The translations under genes and the position numbers were made by a program. 64,000 nucleotides of DNA from Pseudomonadota bacterium (GTDB lineage: Bacteria > Desulfobacterota > Binatia > Binatales > Binataceae): NCBI GenBank assembly GCA_021323945.1, contig JAJPKA010000002.1:290923-354922 (forward strand). The letters are read 5' to 3'. Below are positions 56,538-64,000 of the stretch, piece after piece (position 1 is the first letter of the stretch; every line of letters starts with the position of its first letter). The notes beneath the pieces were generated by a model, which was not told the DNA's origin, did no database searches, and saw only the letters and a list, made by a program, of their open reading frames with translations.

Positions 56538-58130
56538 TCAAATATTGAGAAATATGTCTCGACTCGCTTCAACCGTGAGCCGCTTTATCGAACTCACCCT
56601 GTCACTGAACTGCGCCAGGGTCGACAGTTCGCTCGAACCGACGTCAACCAGAATCGAGAAGACATTGAACTTCAGGTCTTCTTTGCGCTTGCGCAAGTTG
56701 GCTAGCCATTCCGGGGCGACCTGACATTCACCATCCGTAATGATGACAAGGTCGCCACGTTTTAATTTCTTCTCTTCGAGCAGACTAACTGCCGCATCAA
56801 TCGGTGCCTGAAAATCAGTACCGCCTCCGGGAAAGTATTCAGCCATTTCGAGTACTTTGGCGAGCTCGGGTTGGTAGCGACGCCCGTTGTTCAAATCAAG
56901 CACTTTGAGGCTTTCCGAACCCGAGGAGAAGAGGACTGCACGGAACAAACGGCGTTGGCGTCGCGCGATGTCCATCAGAGTAAGGCTTACCGCCTTTGCC
57001 CATAGCTCTTTGTCGCCCTGCATCGACGAACTGACGTCGATGCAAACGATCATTGGACCACGTCCTTTCTGCTCGTCTTGCCGCAGGTGGTATTGCAGCA
57101 CCTCACCCTCGAGCAGACGGCGCAGGAAGTCAGCGCGCAGGCCGGCGTGGTGGAGCGCGATCAATTCGGCCGGAATCAGCCGGCCCAGCTCGACGCCGCG
57201 CTCGACGTCATAAGCCTCTGCCACTCCACGATCAAGCGTCCGTCGACGCAGAGCCCGGGCTTGATCTTTAAAGCGTCCAACCAGTCGAGCGAGCTCACCC
57301 AGTTTTTTGTTACGCGCGAGGCGCCGACCCAGTTCGAGCCGCTCGCCTGCGGGTAGGCGCCCGCCTTGCCCGAATTCGAGGCTAAAGTCGTGGCTATCCT
57401 GCGCAACTCGGTCGATCTCTTCGGACAACTGGCCAGTACGAAGCTGGAGTCGCTTAATCTCAGTCCGATCGGCATTCTCGAGGTGTTCCTCGAAAATGCG
57501 CGCCTTCTGGTTGAGGCGGGCTTCAGCGACCTGCGCAGCGCGCGCGGCCGCATCCTTTAGCTGCGCGATCTTTGTTTGCAGCTCCTTGTCAGGACCTGGC
57601 TCGCCATCTTGTTGCCGCTCGGCTAGCTCTGCGGCATTTTTGAGTGCCGCGGCACTCTGTTCCAGTTCATCCTCCTGATGCTTGAGGTCCCAGAGATCAA
57701 GCATCTGGCGGCGGTTAATCATTTTTTCGGCACGGACGGCTTCGAGCAGGTGTTCTCCCAGGACCAGGGCGGCGATAATCGCTTTGTCCTCTTCAAGCAC
57801 GGTGCGCGACTTCAGCATTTCGAATCCCGGGCTCGGGATAAGATTTTGGAGAATTGTACGATTGAGTAGAGCGCTGCGCCTCACCTGGTCCGGTTTCATC
57901 CAGACAACGTTGTATTTGAACAACGCGAAGAACAAATCTCCGAGCAGCGCACCGAAATAAGGTACCAGCACCTCACCCGCTTCGATCAGCGCCCTGATTG
58001 CTGAGGTGCTTAGGCCGAGCTCGCTCCATGCGCGACGGTCATAATGATCGCTCTCGATCCACGCAGCATTATTGGGCACGGTCGGCACATAAAGCGACCG
58101 CCTCTTTATGCTTGGACGTTTTCGTGCCAT
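56538..58130 (-). CDS. VWA-domain protein, ViaA-like
   Basis: A 530-residue protein. A helical N-terminal region (1-350) with a long charged coiled coil (about 150-250) precedes a C-terminal VWA domain. The MIDAS metal site is complete: DVSSS (Asp365, Ser367, Ser369), the Thr in GGGTDF and the Asp in ITDGE. The layout matches ViaA, partner of the MoxR-type AAA+ ATPase RavA, which acts in metal-cluster or membrane stress functions in E. coli. No RavA/MoxR gene is beside it here. It is divergent from hrcA across a perfect palindrome. Confidence 0.85.
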   Translation of the reverse strand: MARKRPSIKRRSLYVPTVPNNAAWIESDHYDRRAWSELGLSTSAIRALIEAGEVLVPYFGALLGDLFFALFKYNVVWMKPDQVRRSALLNRTILQNLIPSPGFEMLKSRTVLEEDKAIIAALVLGEHLLEAVRAEKMINRRQMLDLWDLKHQEDELEQSAAALKNAAELAERQQDGEPGPDKELQTKIAQLKDAAARAAQVAEARLNQKARIFEEHLENADRTEIKRLQLRTGQLSEEIDRVAQDSHDFSLEFGQGGRLPAGERLELGRRLARNKKLGELARLVGRFKDQARALRRRTLDRGVAEAYDVERGVELGRLIPAELIALHHAGLRADFLRRLLEGEVLQYHLRQDEQKGRGPMIVCIDVSSSMQGDKELWAKAVSLTLMDIARRQRRLFRAVLFSSGSESLKVLDLNNGRRYQPELAKVLEMAEYFPGGGTDFQAPIDAAVSLLEEKKLKRGDLVIITDGECQVAPEWLANLRKRKEDLKFNVFSILVDVGSSELSTLAQFSDRVSSIKRLTVEASRDIFLNI

Positions 58131-58153
58131 TCGATTAGTCCCGCTAACACATT

Positions 58154-58175
58154 ATCAGGCCTGATCAGGCCGATA
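58154..58175. promoter_or_regulatory. 14-bp palindrome within a 10-bp-period direct repeat
   Basis: GGCCTGATCAGGCC is a perfect palindrome. ATCAGGCC also occurs twice with an exact 10-base period, one helical turn. TATC on one side mirrors GATA on the other, with one unpaired base. It ends about 25 bases upstream of the ViaA-like start and lies about 130 bases upstream of hrcA. A shared operator is likely in form; the regulator is unknown. It does not resemble CIRCE. Confidence 0.5.
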
Positions 58176-58305
58176 AAACCGGATGCGCGAAGCGCTTCGG
58201 TTCGGGGCAAAAAACAGCGCTCCGCGAATGACTTGAATAATAAGGCCGACCGGTAACAAGATCGTGGAGGCGGCGCCCGCATCGCAGCGGCACCGATTTG
58301 CCAAC

Positions 58306-59349
58306 ATGTGTCCGAACAGGAAACCTGACGAATTGCCTCCGCGCCTGCATTCACTGCTATTGGCGGCAATCCATGAGTTTATCGACACTGCGCAACCAGT
58401 TGGTTCGCAGCAACTTGCGATTCACCGTTCCCTCGGTATTCGGGCCGCAATGGTGCGGAACCTTATGGCTGAGTTGGACGAACGTGGTTATCTGAGCCAA
58501 CCCCATACCTCAGCCGGTCGCGTTCCGACCGAGCGGGCGTTCCGTTATTTTGTCGATCATCTCACGGCGCCACGCCTGCGGTTCGAGGATCGTACCCAGA
58601 TTGAGCTGCATTACTCAGTCCCAGCCAACGACTCGGCTGAGCGGATCCGCGATACGTCCCGCCTGCTTGCGCTGATGACTGGTCATGCCGCTGTCGTTAT
58701 GGCCCCGCGACTGGAATCGGTTCAGCTTAAGCACGTTCATTTAATCGCGTTGCGCGAACACGAAGTGCTTGCAATTTTCGTCGCGACAACGGGAATGGTG
58801 CAGAACCGTTTGATTCGCACCGATCCGGTCTACACACAGAGCGATCTCGACCGAATGTCAGCTTATCTCAACCAATGCTTAAGTGGTCGCACTGTCGAAC
58901 AGGCACGTGAATGGATCGCTCAGCAACTTCGCCAGGAGCGCGCTGCGTATGATCAATTCGTGCGCGAGGCTCTGATCCTGGGCGAGCTCCTAGCCAATAG
59001 TCCCGCGCCGGCAGAGATTTACGTTGAAGGTAGCAGCAAGGCACTCAACCAGCCCGAATTTGCGGATCCTGCCAGAATGCGTGAATTGCTGCGTGCTCTC
59101 GATGACAAGACAGCGCTACTTGATCTACTCGAGCGCGCTTTGAGAGCCAGCGAGCTTGTGGTCTCGATCGGCTCGGAGAATTTTGATGCGCGTCTGTCCA
59201 GTCTGAGCGTGGTTGCCAGCCCGTACATCAGCGGTTCTCAATCACTCGGCAGTCTGGCGGTGGTCGGACCGATGCGGATGGATTACGAGCGCGTAATTCC
59301 ACTGGTTAGTTATACGGCCAGCGCCCTTTCCCGCTCCTTGCAACATTAG
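58306..59349 (+). CDS. hrcA: Heat-inducible transcription repressor HrcA
   Basis: A 347-residue repressor of chaperone genes. The N-terminal winged helix has PVGSQQLA, LGIRAAMVRNLMAELDERGYL and the strong HrcA mark HTSAGRVPTERAFRYFVDHL. A GAF-like domain and dimerisation insert follow, ending GSLAVVGPMRMDYERVIPLVSYTA. In most bacteria hrcA leads grpE-dnaK-dnaJ; here it stands apart, and no CIRCE inverted repeat was found before it or before the dnaJ-like gene. Start uncertain: ATG at 58306 or GTG 14 codons upstream. Confidence 0.93.
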   Translation: MCPNRKPDELPPRLHSLLLAAIHEFIDTAQPVGSQQLAIHRSLGIRAAMVRNLMAELDERGYLSQPHTSAGRVPTERAFRYFVDHLTAPRLRFEDRTQIELHYSVPANDSAERIRDTSRLLALMTGHAAVVMAPRLESVQLKHVHLIALREHEVLAIFVATTGMVQNRLIRTDPVYTQSDLDRMSAYLNQCLSGRTVEQAREWIAQQLRQERAAYDQFVREALILGELLANSPAPAEIYVEGSSKALNQPEFADPARMRELLRALDDKTALLDLLERALRASELVVSIGSENFDARLSSLSVVASPYISGSQSLGSLAVVGPMRMDYERVIPLVSYTASALSRSLQH

Positions 59350-59436
59350 CGGGTCGCCGCTGGGCCGAGTTGACTCTGGGATCAATCGCTTCAAGCCATT
59401 GACCTTGCCAGGCAGTTGTGTAGCTGCTGAAGCATC

Positions 59437-59451
59437 GCCTGCTCAGCAGGC
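59437..59451. promoter_or_regulatory. Perfect palindrome upstream of lexA
   Basis: GCCTGCT-C-AGCAGGC, just upstream of the candidate lexA promoter. LexA usually represses its own gene and operator sequences vary by phylum, so this could be the local SOS box. A weak terminator for hrcA is the alternative; a T-run follows only after 11 bases. Confidence 0.4.
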
Positions 59452-59459
59452 AATAGGTG

Positions 59460-59488
59460 TTGTTTTTTCGCCCAATTTTCGCCAGAAT
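59460..59488 (+). promoter_or_regulatory. Candidate lexA promoter
   Basis: TTGTTT, 17 bases, CAGAAT (4/6 each), about 65 bases upstream of the lexA ATG, with the palindrome immediately upstream. Confidence 0.3.
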
Positions 59489-59552
59489 CGGGTAGCGTGA
59501 ATCATCTGCCGCGAGTGTGAGTCAGGCGAGCGCGCTGAAAGGAAAATGCTCT

Positions 59553-60164
59553 ATGGCAACTTTGACCAAGCGTCAGAAGCAAATGGTTGACTTTCTCGAG
59601 GACTATATAGAGCAACATGGCTACGCGCCGACGCTGGCCGAAGTTGGCGAGTATTTCGGTCTGTCATCGCTCGCAACGGTTCACAAGCATCTACGCAACC
59701 TCGAAAGCAAGGGTTTCATTCGCCGTGTCCCCAATCATAGCCGAGCCCTCGAAGTCGCTGTTAAGGATAGCCGGACAAGCTCGACGCGCGACTTACCCCT
59801 GCTCGGTTTGGTGGCGGCTGGCGCGCCGATCGACGCGATCGAGGGCAACGACACCATTTCCGTGCCGCAAGAATTTGTTCGCCGTGACAATACTTTTTGC
59901 CTACGAGTAAAGGGCGAATCGATGGTGGATGAGGGGATCCGCGACGGTGACTATATAATTGTTGAGGGTCGCGAGGTGGCCAATCCGGGCGAAACCGTTG
60001 TAGCGCTGATCGGGGACGAAGCGACGGTTAAGAAATACTATCGCGAGCCTGATGGGCGAATCCGCTTACAGCCGGCAAATCCCTCGATGGAACCTATCTA
60101 CGTGCCGGAAGACAATCTCCGAATCCGCGGCGTAGTGGTTGGTCTTATGCGCCACTACCGATGA
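59553..60164 (+). CDS. lexA: SOS repressor LexA
   Basis: A 203-residue two-domain repressor. The N-terminal winged helix (1-70) has LTKRQKQMVDFLEDYI and LSSLATVHKHLRNLESKGFI. The C-terminal S24 peptidase domain carries the self-cleavage site Ala89-Gly90, the nucleophile Ser123 in GESM and Lys160. All catalytic residues are in place, so RecA-stimulated cleavage is expected. AAGGA lies about 9 bases before the ATG. No umuDC, imuB or dnaE2 SOS cassette is adjacent. Confidence 0.95.
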   Translation: MATLTKRQKQMVDFLEDYIEQHGYAPTLAEVGEYFGLSSLATVHKHLRNLESKGFIRRVPNHSRALEVAVKDSRTSSTRDLPLLGLVAAGAPIDAIEGNDTISVPQEFVRRDNTFCLRVKGESMVDEGIRDGDYIIVEGREVANPGETVVALIGDEATVKKYYREPDGRIRLQPANPSMEPIYVPEDNLRIRGVVVGLMRHYR

Positions 60165-60189
60165 TCCATCTGGCCCCTGGCAGTCTCGC

Positions 60190-60205
60190 TTGCTGCCCTC
60201 AGCAA
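60190..60205. terminator. Small hairpin between convergent lexA and ybdD-like genes
   Basis: TTGCTG-CCCT-CAGCAA spans the end of the ybdD-like gene and may act as a two-way terminator. Six base pairs and no T-run, so weak. Confidence 0.3.
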
Positions 60206-60435
60206 CACCGGTGGTGGTCGCCGTAGCGCTGAGCCAGCGACGCCTTAAATGCCATACTGTTGAGGCTGCGGCTTTTGTTTCCCGTCAGTAGCAGGTAATC
60301 GCCACCGTGGTTCAGTCGTCTGCATTCAGCGATTACCTGGCGTGCCACCATTACTAACGCGCGACCGATTCTGCGCACCGAATGAGCAAATGGTGCGCTC
60401 AGGGGATGGCGATAGTTGCGGCAATAATCCGTCAC
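60199..60435 (-). CDS. YbdD/YjiX-like small protein (DUF466), divergent
   Basis: About 78 residues. It starts at GTG overlapping the cstA TGA (GTGA, 4 bases), so it is translationally coupled to cstA. The family hallmark is the C-terminus: QRYGDHHRCC here, against ARYGG...RCC in usual YbdD. A GGDY segment could match the usual DY near the middle, but the rest is poorly conserved. YbdD-type proteins are needed for CstA-family pyruvate or peptide uptake in enterobacteria. Position and tail support the call. Confidence 0.7.
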   Translation of the reverse strand: MTDYCRNYRHPLSAPFAHSVRRIGRALVMVARQVIAECRRLNHGGDYLLLTGNKSRSLNSMAFKASLAQRYGDHHRCC

Positions 60436-62468
60436 GCGGCTGCTTCTTGCACTGGGGTGAGCCGGCCTTCGGTGCCTGACAATACCCTGAGCCAAATTCG
60501 GACCGAATCGGCCAGGATAATCAAAACCACTGCCATAAACACTCCGGTCATAAGTGCGTCGATGCGATCATTCCAGATTAAGCGTTCGATCTGGGCTGCA
60601 CGGAGCGCTGTAATTCCGGGCTGACCCAGTTGGGCCCGCAACAGGGAAGCATGCGCGAGAAAACCGACATTCACCCCGCCGCTGATGATCTTTTCGAACC
60701 CGGCAGTCATGGTGACCACCAGCAGCCACGAAAGCGGGGCCAGCGTGACCCAGGCGTAACGAGCCTTTCGCCGCCGTATCATCGCCGTCGTCGCCACACT
60801 TAGCGCGATTGTCGCCAGCATCTGGTTGGCAATCCCGAACAACGGCCACAGTGAATTAATACCACCGAGCGGATCAAGAGTTCCAAAATAAAGAAAATAA
60901 CCCCATGCTCCTACCGCCAACGCTGAGGTGAAGAAGATATTCGGGTAGGAGCTGCTGTTAGCCAACGGCTTCCACAAATTGCCCAACAGATCCTGGAGCA
61001 TGAAGCGAGCCACGCGCGTGCCGGCGTCAAGGGTGCTCAGAATGAACAATGCCTCGAACATGATCGCGAAATGATACCAGACGGCAATTACCGAGCTGCC
61101 GCCGAATGATCCGGCGAAGACATGTGCCATCGCCACGGCAAGCGAGGGCGCCCCGCCGGTGCGCGAAAATAGCGAATTCTCGCCGACACTCGCTGCCAGA
61201 TGCTCCATTTGGTGCAAATTGATGGGAAATCCCCACGCACTGATCTTTGCGCACGCTGCAGCCCCCGTTCCCACTACGCCTACGGGTGAGTTGATCGCGA
61301 AATAAACTCCAGGCTCCAGCATAACTGCCGCAATCAACGCCATCACGGCCACGAACGATTCCATCATCATGCAGCCATAGCCGACCATCCGTGCGTCGCG
61401 TTCGTCCTGAAGCATCTTCGGCGTAGTACCCGAGGCAACCAGTGAATGGAATCCCGAAATAGCGCCGCACGCGACGGTGATAAAGGCAAACGGAAAAACC
61501 TTGCCACCGAAGATTGGGCCGCTACCATCGGTGAAACGGGTAAGGGCCGGCATCAACGCAACCGGGCGCAGACCGATGATCCCGACTGCCAACGCGATGA
61601 TGGTTCCGATCTTGATGAAGGCCGACAGATAGTCGCGCGGCGCTAGCAGCACCCAAATTGGCAGCACTGAGGCGAGAAAACCATAGGCGATAATCCACAA
61701 AGCGAGCTGTGGAGCGTCAAGGTCGAACCAATGGCCAACCGATAGTTGACCCGTGTATCGGCCCCCCACAACCGCGAGTATGGTTAACACGAGGCCCAGC
61801 ACTGAGGCCTCGACGATTCGGCCCGGCCGCAGATGGGTCATATAGATCCCCACCACCATCGCAATCGGCACGGTTGCCGCAACGGTTGACGTCGCCCAAG
61901 TGCTCCGTTTCATCGCGTTGACGACCACGAGCCCCAGCACGGCAATCAGGATCACCATTATGAGCAGCACGCCAAGCAGCGCCGTGAAGCCCGCCACCGG
62001 CCCGATTTCATCGCGCGCCATCTTGCCCAGCGAGCGCCCGTCACGCCGCATCGAGTAAACAAGGATGACAAAGTCCTGAACGCAGCCCCCGAGCACAGCG
62101 CCAATTACGATCCACAGGATCGATGGCAGATACCCGAATTGGGCCGCCAGTACCGGGCCTACAAGGGGTCCGGGTCCGGCGATCGCCGCGAAATGATGCC
62201 CGAATGTGATCCAGCGTGGTGTTGGTACGTAATCGCGGCCATTGTTAAGCCTCAATGCGGGAGTGGGGCGTGAACCGTCGAGTTCGACCACACGAGCAGC
62301 AATGTAGCCTGAATAAAAGCGGTAGCCGATAGCGTATATGCAAGTGGCGGCGATTATGAACCAGACGGTGTTGGGCCTCTGCTCTCCACGAGCGAGCGCT
62401 ACGAGCGCCAGGGCATACGCGCCGAGCGCGGCGATTGCTACCCAGAGGACACAGCGACCGGCCTTCAC
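60432..62468 (-). CDS. cstA: Carbon starvation protein A (CstA-family transporter)
   Basis: A 678-residue inner-membrane transporter with about 16-18 helices. The highly conserved segment RLNNGRDYVPTPRWITFGHHF, then AIAGPGPLVGPVLAAQFGYLP, identifies CstA. Relatives take up pyruvate or peptides during carbon starvation. Length is as in E. coli CstA. Translation is coupled to the ybdD-like gene downstream. No two-component regulator is adjacent. Confidence 0.94.
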   Translation of the reverse strand: MKAGRCVLWVAIAALGAYALALVALARGEQRPNTVWFIIAATCIYAIGYRFYSGYIAARVVELDGSRPTPALRLNNGRDYVPTPRWITFGHHFAAIAGPGPLVGPVLAAQFGYLPSILWIVIGAVLGGCVQDFVILVYSMRRDGRSLGKMARDEIGPVAGFTALLGVLLIMVILIAVLGLVVVNAMKRSTWATSTVAATVPIAMVVGIYMTHLRPGRIVEASVLGLVLTILAVVGGRYTGQLSVGHWFDLDAPQLALWIIAYGFLASVLPIWVLLAPRDYLSAFIKIGTIIALAVGIIGLRPVALMPALTRFTDGSGPIFGGKVFPFAFITVACGAISGFHSLVASGTTPKMLQDERDARMVGYGCMMMESFVAVMALIAAVMLEPGVYFAINSPVGVVGTGAAACAKISAWGFPINLHQMEHLAASVGENSLFSRTGGAPSLAVAMAHVFAGSFGGSSVIAVWYHFAIMFEALFILSTLDAGTRVARFMLQDLLGNLWKPLANSSSYPNIFFTSALAVGAWGYFLYFGTLDPLGGINSLWPLFGIANQMLATIALSVATTAMIRRRKARYAWVTLAPLSWLLVVTMTAGFEKIISGGVNVGFLAHASLLRAQLGQPGITALRAAQIERLIWNDRIDALMTGVFMAVVLIILADSVRIWLRVLSGTEGRLTPVQEAAA

Positions 62469-62666
62469 GGAAAACTCGCTGCCTACAGACAGTCCCCCTC
62501 TATAACTGCGAGTGTACTTCTGAACAATCGCGGTGAAATTCCGGCGCTAGTCTTGAGCAGCGCGCCGGTTGAAAAAGTGGTCAGACGAAAAGAGGCCCGA
62601 AAGGTTTCAAAGGCGGGTTCCACAACTGGTCGGCCTGCGATTAACCGCCTCGCCAAAAATTCTCCC

Positions 62667-62906
62667 CTAAGCTGGTTTGTTCGCCTCGGCATTGGCAGGT
62701 CTGTCAGTGCCTCCAGTGGCATCTGCCGTTGGTGCGGTAACCGTTCTCGCTGACTGCGGCGACTGCTCTGGTTCGTTCATGGCTCGCTTGAAATCGCGAA
62801 TCGCTCGTCCGAGCGCACCACCAACATCACCGAGTTTAGAGGGGCCAAATATGACAAGAATAATTAGCAGCAGAATAAGCAAATGGGAGGGCGCGAAAAG
62901 ATCCAT
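62667..62906 (-). CDS. tatA: Sec-independent translocase TatA/E
   Basis: A 79-residue protein: an N-terminal transmembrane helix (LLILLLIILVIFGPSKL), the FG-P hinge, an amphipathic helix LGDVGGALGRAIRDFKRAM and a polar Thr/Ala-rich tail. This is the pore-forming Tat component. GGAGAAG lies just before the ATG. tatB and tatC are not adjacent. Confidence 0.92.
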   Translation of the reverse strand: MDLFAPSHLLILLLIILVIFGPSKLGDVGGALGRAIRDFKRAMNEPEQSPQSARTVTAPTADATGGTDRPANAEANKPA

Positions 62907-62990
62907 AGATGCTTCTCCATCGAAGGCACACGCTGATTCAATTTAGCTTAGCCTTATGACGAAACAGTTGCCACCGGGTCCAATCTCGGC

Positions 62991-63788
62991 TCAGATGCTC
63001 TGATTCTGTTGGATGCGCCGCCGGATCATAGCAGCCAGCCGACGCTCCAGTGAACGTGAATGACATCGATAGAGTGCTGCCTCGTACGCCCGAAAAACTC
63101 TCATCCGATCGGTCCTGGTGATGCCCTCTAATGGAAAACGACCCAACTGAACTAGGTTACGCAAGCGATGCCGGTGCCGCCCGATCAGCGGTCCGCGGCG
63201 GGTACGGTCGTTATCGATAAAAGTAAACCTTGGGGGCTCATCAATCACGATTCGGATATTAAAGGGAGTAAGATCCCCGTGAATAAAACCAGCACGGTGA
63301 AGGCGGCCGATCTCTTGTCCGAGAGCGCGTAAAATGGTCCATTTTGCCGTCTTCGCACCCGCGAGTCGTCGTAGGGCGAGAATCGGTCCGTCACCTTCAG
63401 CGCGGCGCGTCACAATTATCCCGCGCTGACCACTCCGGCTCGTGCCGTATAACAAGACCGGCGGTGCAGAAAAGCCTGCTGCCTGCAAGGCCAAAGTGAT
63501 TCTCGCAGTTCTGAAAGTCGTGGACTGGCGCCAATATGACTTTAAACGTTTCCAGGCAGCCGGTGGATCGTAATATTTAACGAACAAATCTGAATGCTCG
63601 TTTCCCGGACCGCCGGACAGCAAGTAAGTGCGCGCATGTCGGGAGCGGCGGAACGGTGCACGGTTGCCGGAATCGAGCTCCAAAATGGCTCGAATAGTTT
63701 GCTGATCGTGCGGGAAGTCCTCGGCAAGATAGAGCCGCCAGTTGTCCTGCTCAACGGAAAATTGTGTGGGACCGATTAGCGAACTCAT
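62991..63788 (-). CDS. Lipopolysaccharide core kinase (KdkA/WaaP/InaA-type)
   Basis: A 265-residue protein-kinase-fold enzyme that phosphorylates Kdo or heptose in the LPS inner core. The catalytic loop IHGDLTPFNI (His170-Asp172) and metal-binding FIDNDR (Asp192/Asp194) are clear, with a VAIK-like Lys71 in FVKYYDPP. It starts 11 bases after the heptosyltransferase stop, so the two form an LPS-core operon. Whether Kdo or heptose is the acceptor cannot be said. Confidence 0.85.
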   Translation of the reverse strand: MSSLIGPTQFSVEQDNWRLYLAEDFPHDQQTIRAILELDSGNRAPFRRSRHARTYLLSGGPGNEHSDLFVKYYDPPAAWKRLKSYWRQSTTFRTARITLALQAAGFSAPPVLLYGTSRSGQRGIIVTRRAEGDGPILALRRLAGAKTAKWTILRALGQEIGRLHRAGFIHGDLTPFNIRIVIDEPPRFTFIDNDRTRRGPLIGRHRHRLRNLVQLGRFPLEGITRTDRMRVFRAYEAALYRCHSRSLERRLAAMIRRRIQQNQSI

Positions 63789-63799
63789 CAGTCAATGCC

Positions 63800-64000
63800 T
63801 CAAATACTGGCTATCTCGCTAACACGTCCCTGGGCGTGAGTGTCGAGCGCGCGCCGGACCATCGCCACGACCGCTTCCGGAGTAATCCTCCGCATGCATT
63901 CACGTTCGATTGGGCATGTCCGGAGGTAGCAGGGATGGCATGGAATCTCGGCTTTGATCGCCAGCTCAGCAAAGCCCCACGGGGCGGAGCGCTCAGGGGC
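63800..64000 (-). CDS. Glycosyltransferase family 9 (LPS heptosyltransferase), C-terminal end
   Basis: The gene enters from beyond the window; 66 C-terminal residues are seen, read directly from the minus strand. PWGF..., EIPCHPCYLRTCPIERECM and RRITPEAVVAMVRRAL are the typical end of ADP-heptose:LPS heptosyltransferase II-type enzymes. The kinase gene follows after 11 bases. Confidence 0.8.
   Translation of the reverse strand, partial: APERSAPWGFAELAIKAEIPCHPCYLRTCPIERECMRRITPEAVVAMVRRALDTHAQGRVSEIASI

Noticed and set aside
58131..58305. CIRCE element before hrcA
   Set aside because: TTAGCACTC-N9-GAGTGCTAA is absent; a different palindrome is present instead.
62483..62722. 79-codon minus-strand frame between cstA and tatA
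   Set aside because: Overlaps the end of tatA on the same strand in another frame, with no homology or ribosome site.

Overview
This 64 kb window is ordinary chromosome from a Gram-negative bacterium, moderately GC-rich by eye. LPS genes (lpxA, a core kinase of the KdkA/WaaP type, a heptosyltransferase tail), a Tat component, a lytic transglycosylase and a full cytochrome c maturation (Ccm, System I) set all imply an outer membrane and a respiratory periplasm. The housekeeping order tilS-ftsH-folP-cdaA-ybbR-glmM-pdxJ-nnr-tsaE is the one usual in deltaproteobacteria-like phyla. The CoA-transferases, amidohydrolase and hotdog enzymes recall uncultured soil lineages such as Candidatus Binatota. 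That placement is inference. No phage, transposon, CRISPR array, rRNA or credible tRNA was seen.

Layout. 1-5 kb: tail of an aromatic-ring dioxygenase beta subunit, an atypical SDR, a family III CoA-transferase, a pterin carbinolamine dehydratase and an HSL-type esterase. 4.6-13.3 kb (minus strand): a complex I peripheral-arm module in an unusual order, nuoB-nuoG-[MFS transporter]-nuoI-nuoC-nuoD-nuoEF-unknown. It has a NuoE-NuoF fusion and no membrane-arm subunit in the window. 13.5-26.6 kb (minus): thiD, tsaE, nnr, pdxJ, glmM, ybbR, cdaA (c-di-AMP synthase), folP, ftsH, tilS, a MerR/HspR-like regulator and a dnaJ-like gene. A long inverted repeat lies just upstream of dnaJ. 26.8-34.9 kb (minus): ccmE-F-H-I-A-B-C-D, including a 53-residue CcmD, behind a large lytic transglycosylase of unusual architecture. 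CcmE has Cys in place of the haem-binding His (CxxxY), yet a CcmH is present.

35-41.7 kb: a Crp/Fnr regulator, lpxA-yacG, full-length B12-dependent metH and a DUF1499 membrane protein. 41.8-55.8 kb: catabolic genes (thiolase, M24 aminopeptidase, a hotdog / FlK-like thioesterase / kappa-GST-like operon, zinc dehydrogenase, amidohydrolase, acyl-CoA carboxylase beta subunit, second CoA-transferase, nitrilase, rhodanese) interrupted by mutS2. 56-64 kb: tadA, a ViaA-like VWA protein divergent from hrcA across a striking palindrome, lexA, cstA with a coupled divergent YbdD, tatA, and the LPS kinase and heptosyltransferase.

How the genes fit together: the NADH-oxidising Nuo arm and Ccm serve respiration. 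The CoA-transferase, carboxylase, thiolase and hotdog genes suggest breakdown of organic or aromatic acids through CoA thioesters. HrcA, the MerR protein, DnaJ, FtsH and possibly the ViaA-like protein form a proteostasis group. The most unusual points are the membrane-arm-less nuo cluster with an embedded MFS gene, the CxxxY-type CcmE together with CcmH, and several perfect palindromes in divergent or leader regions.
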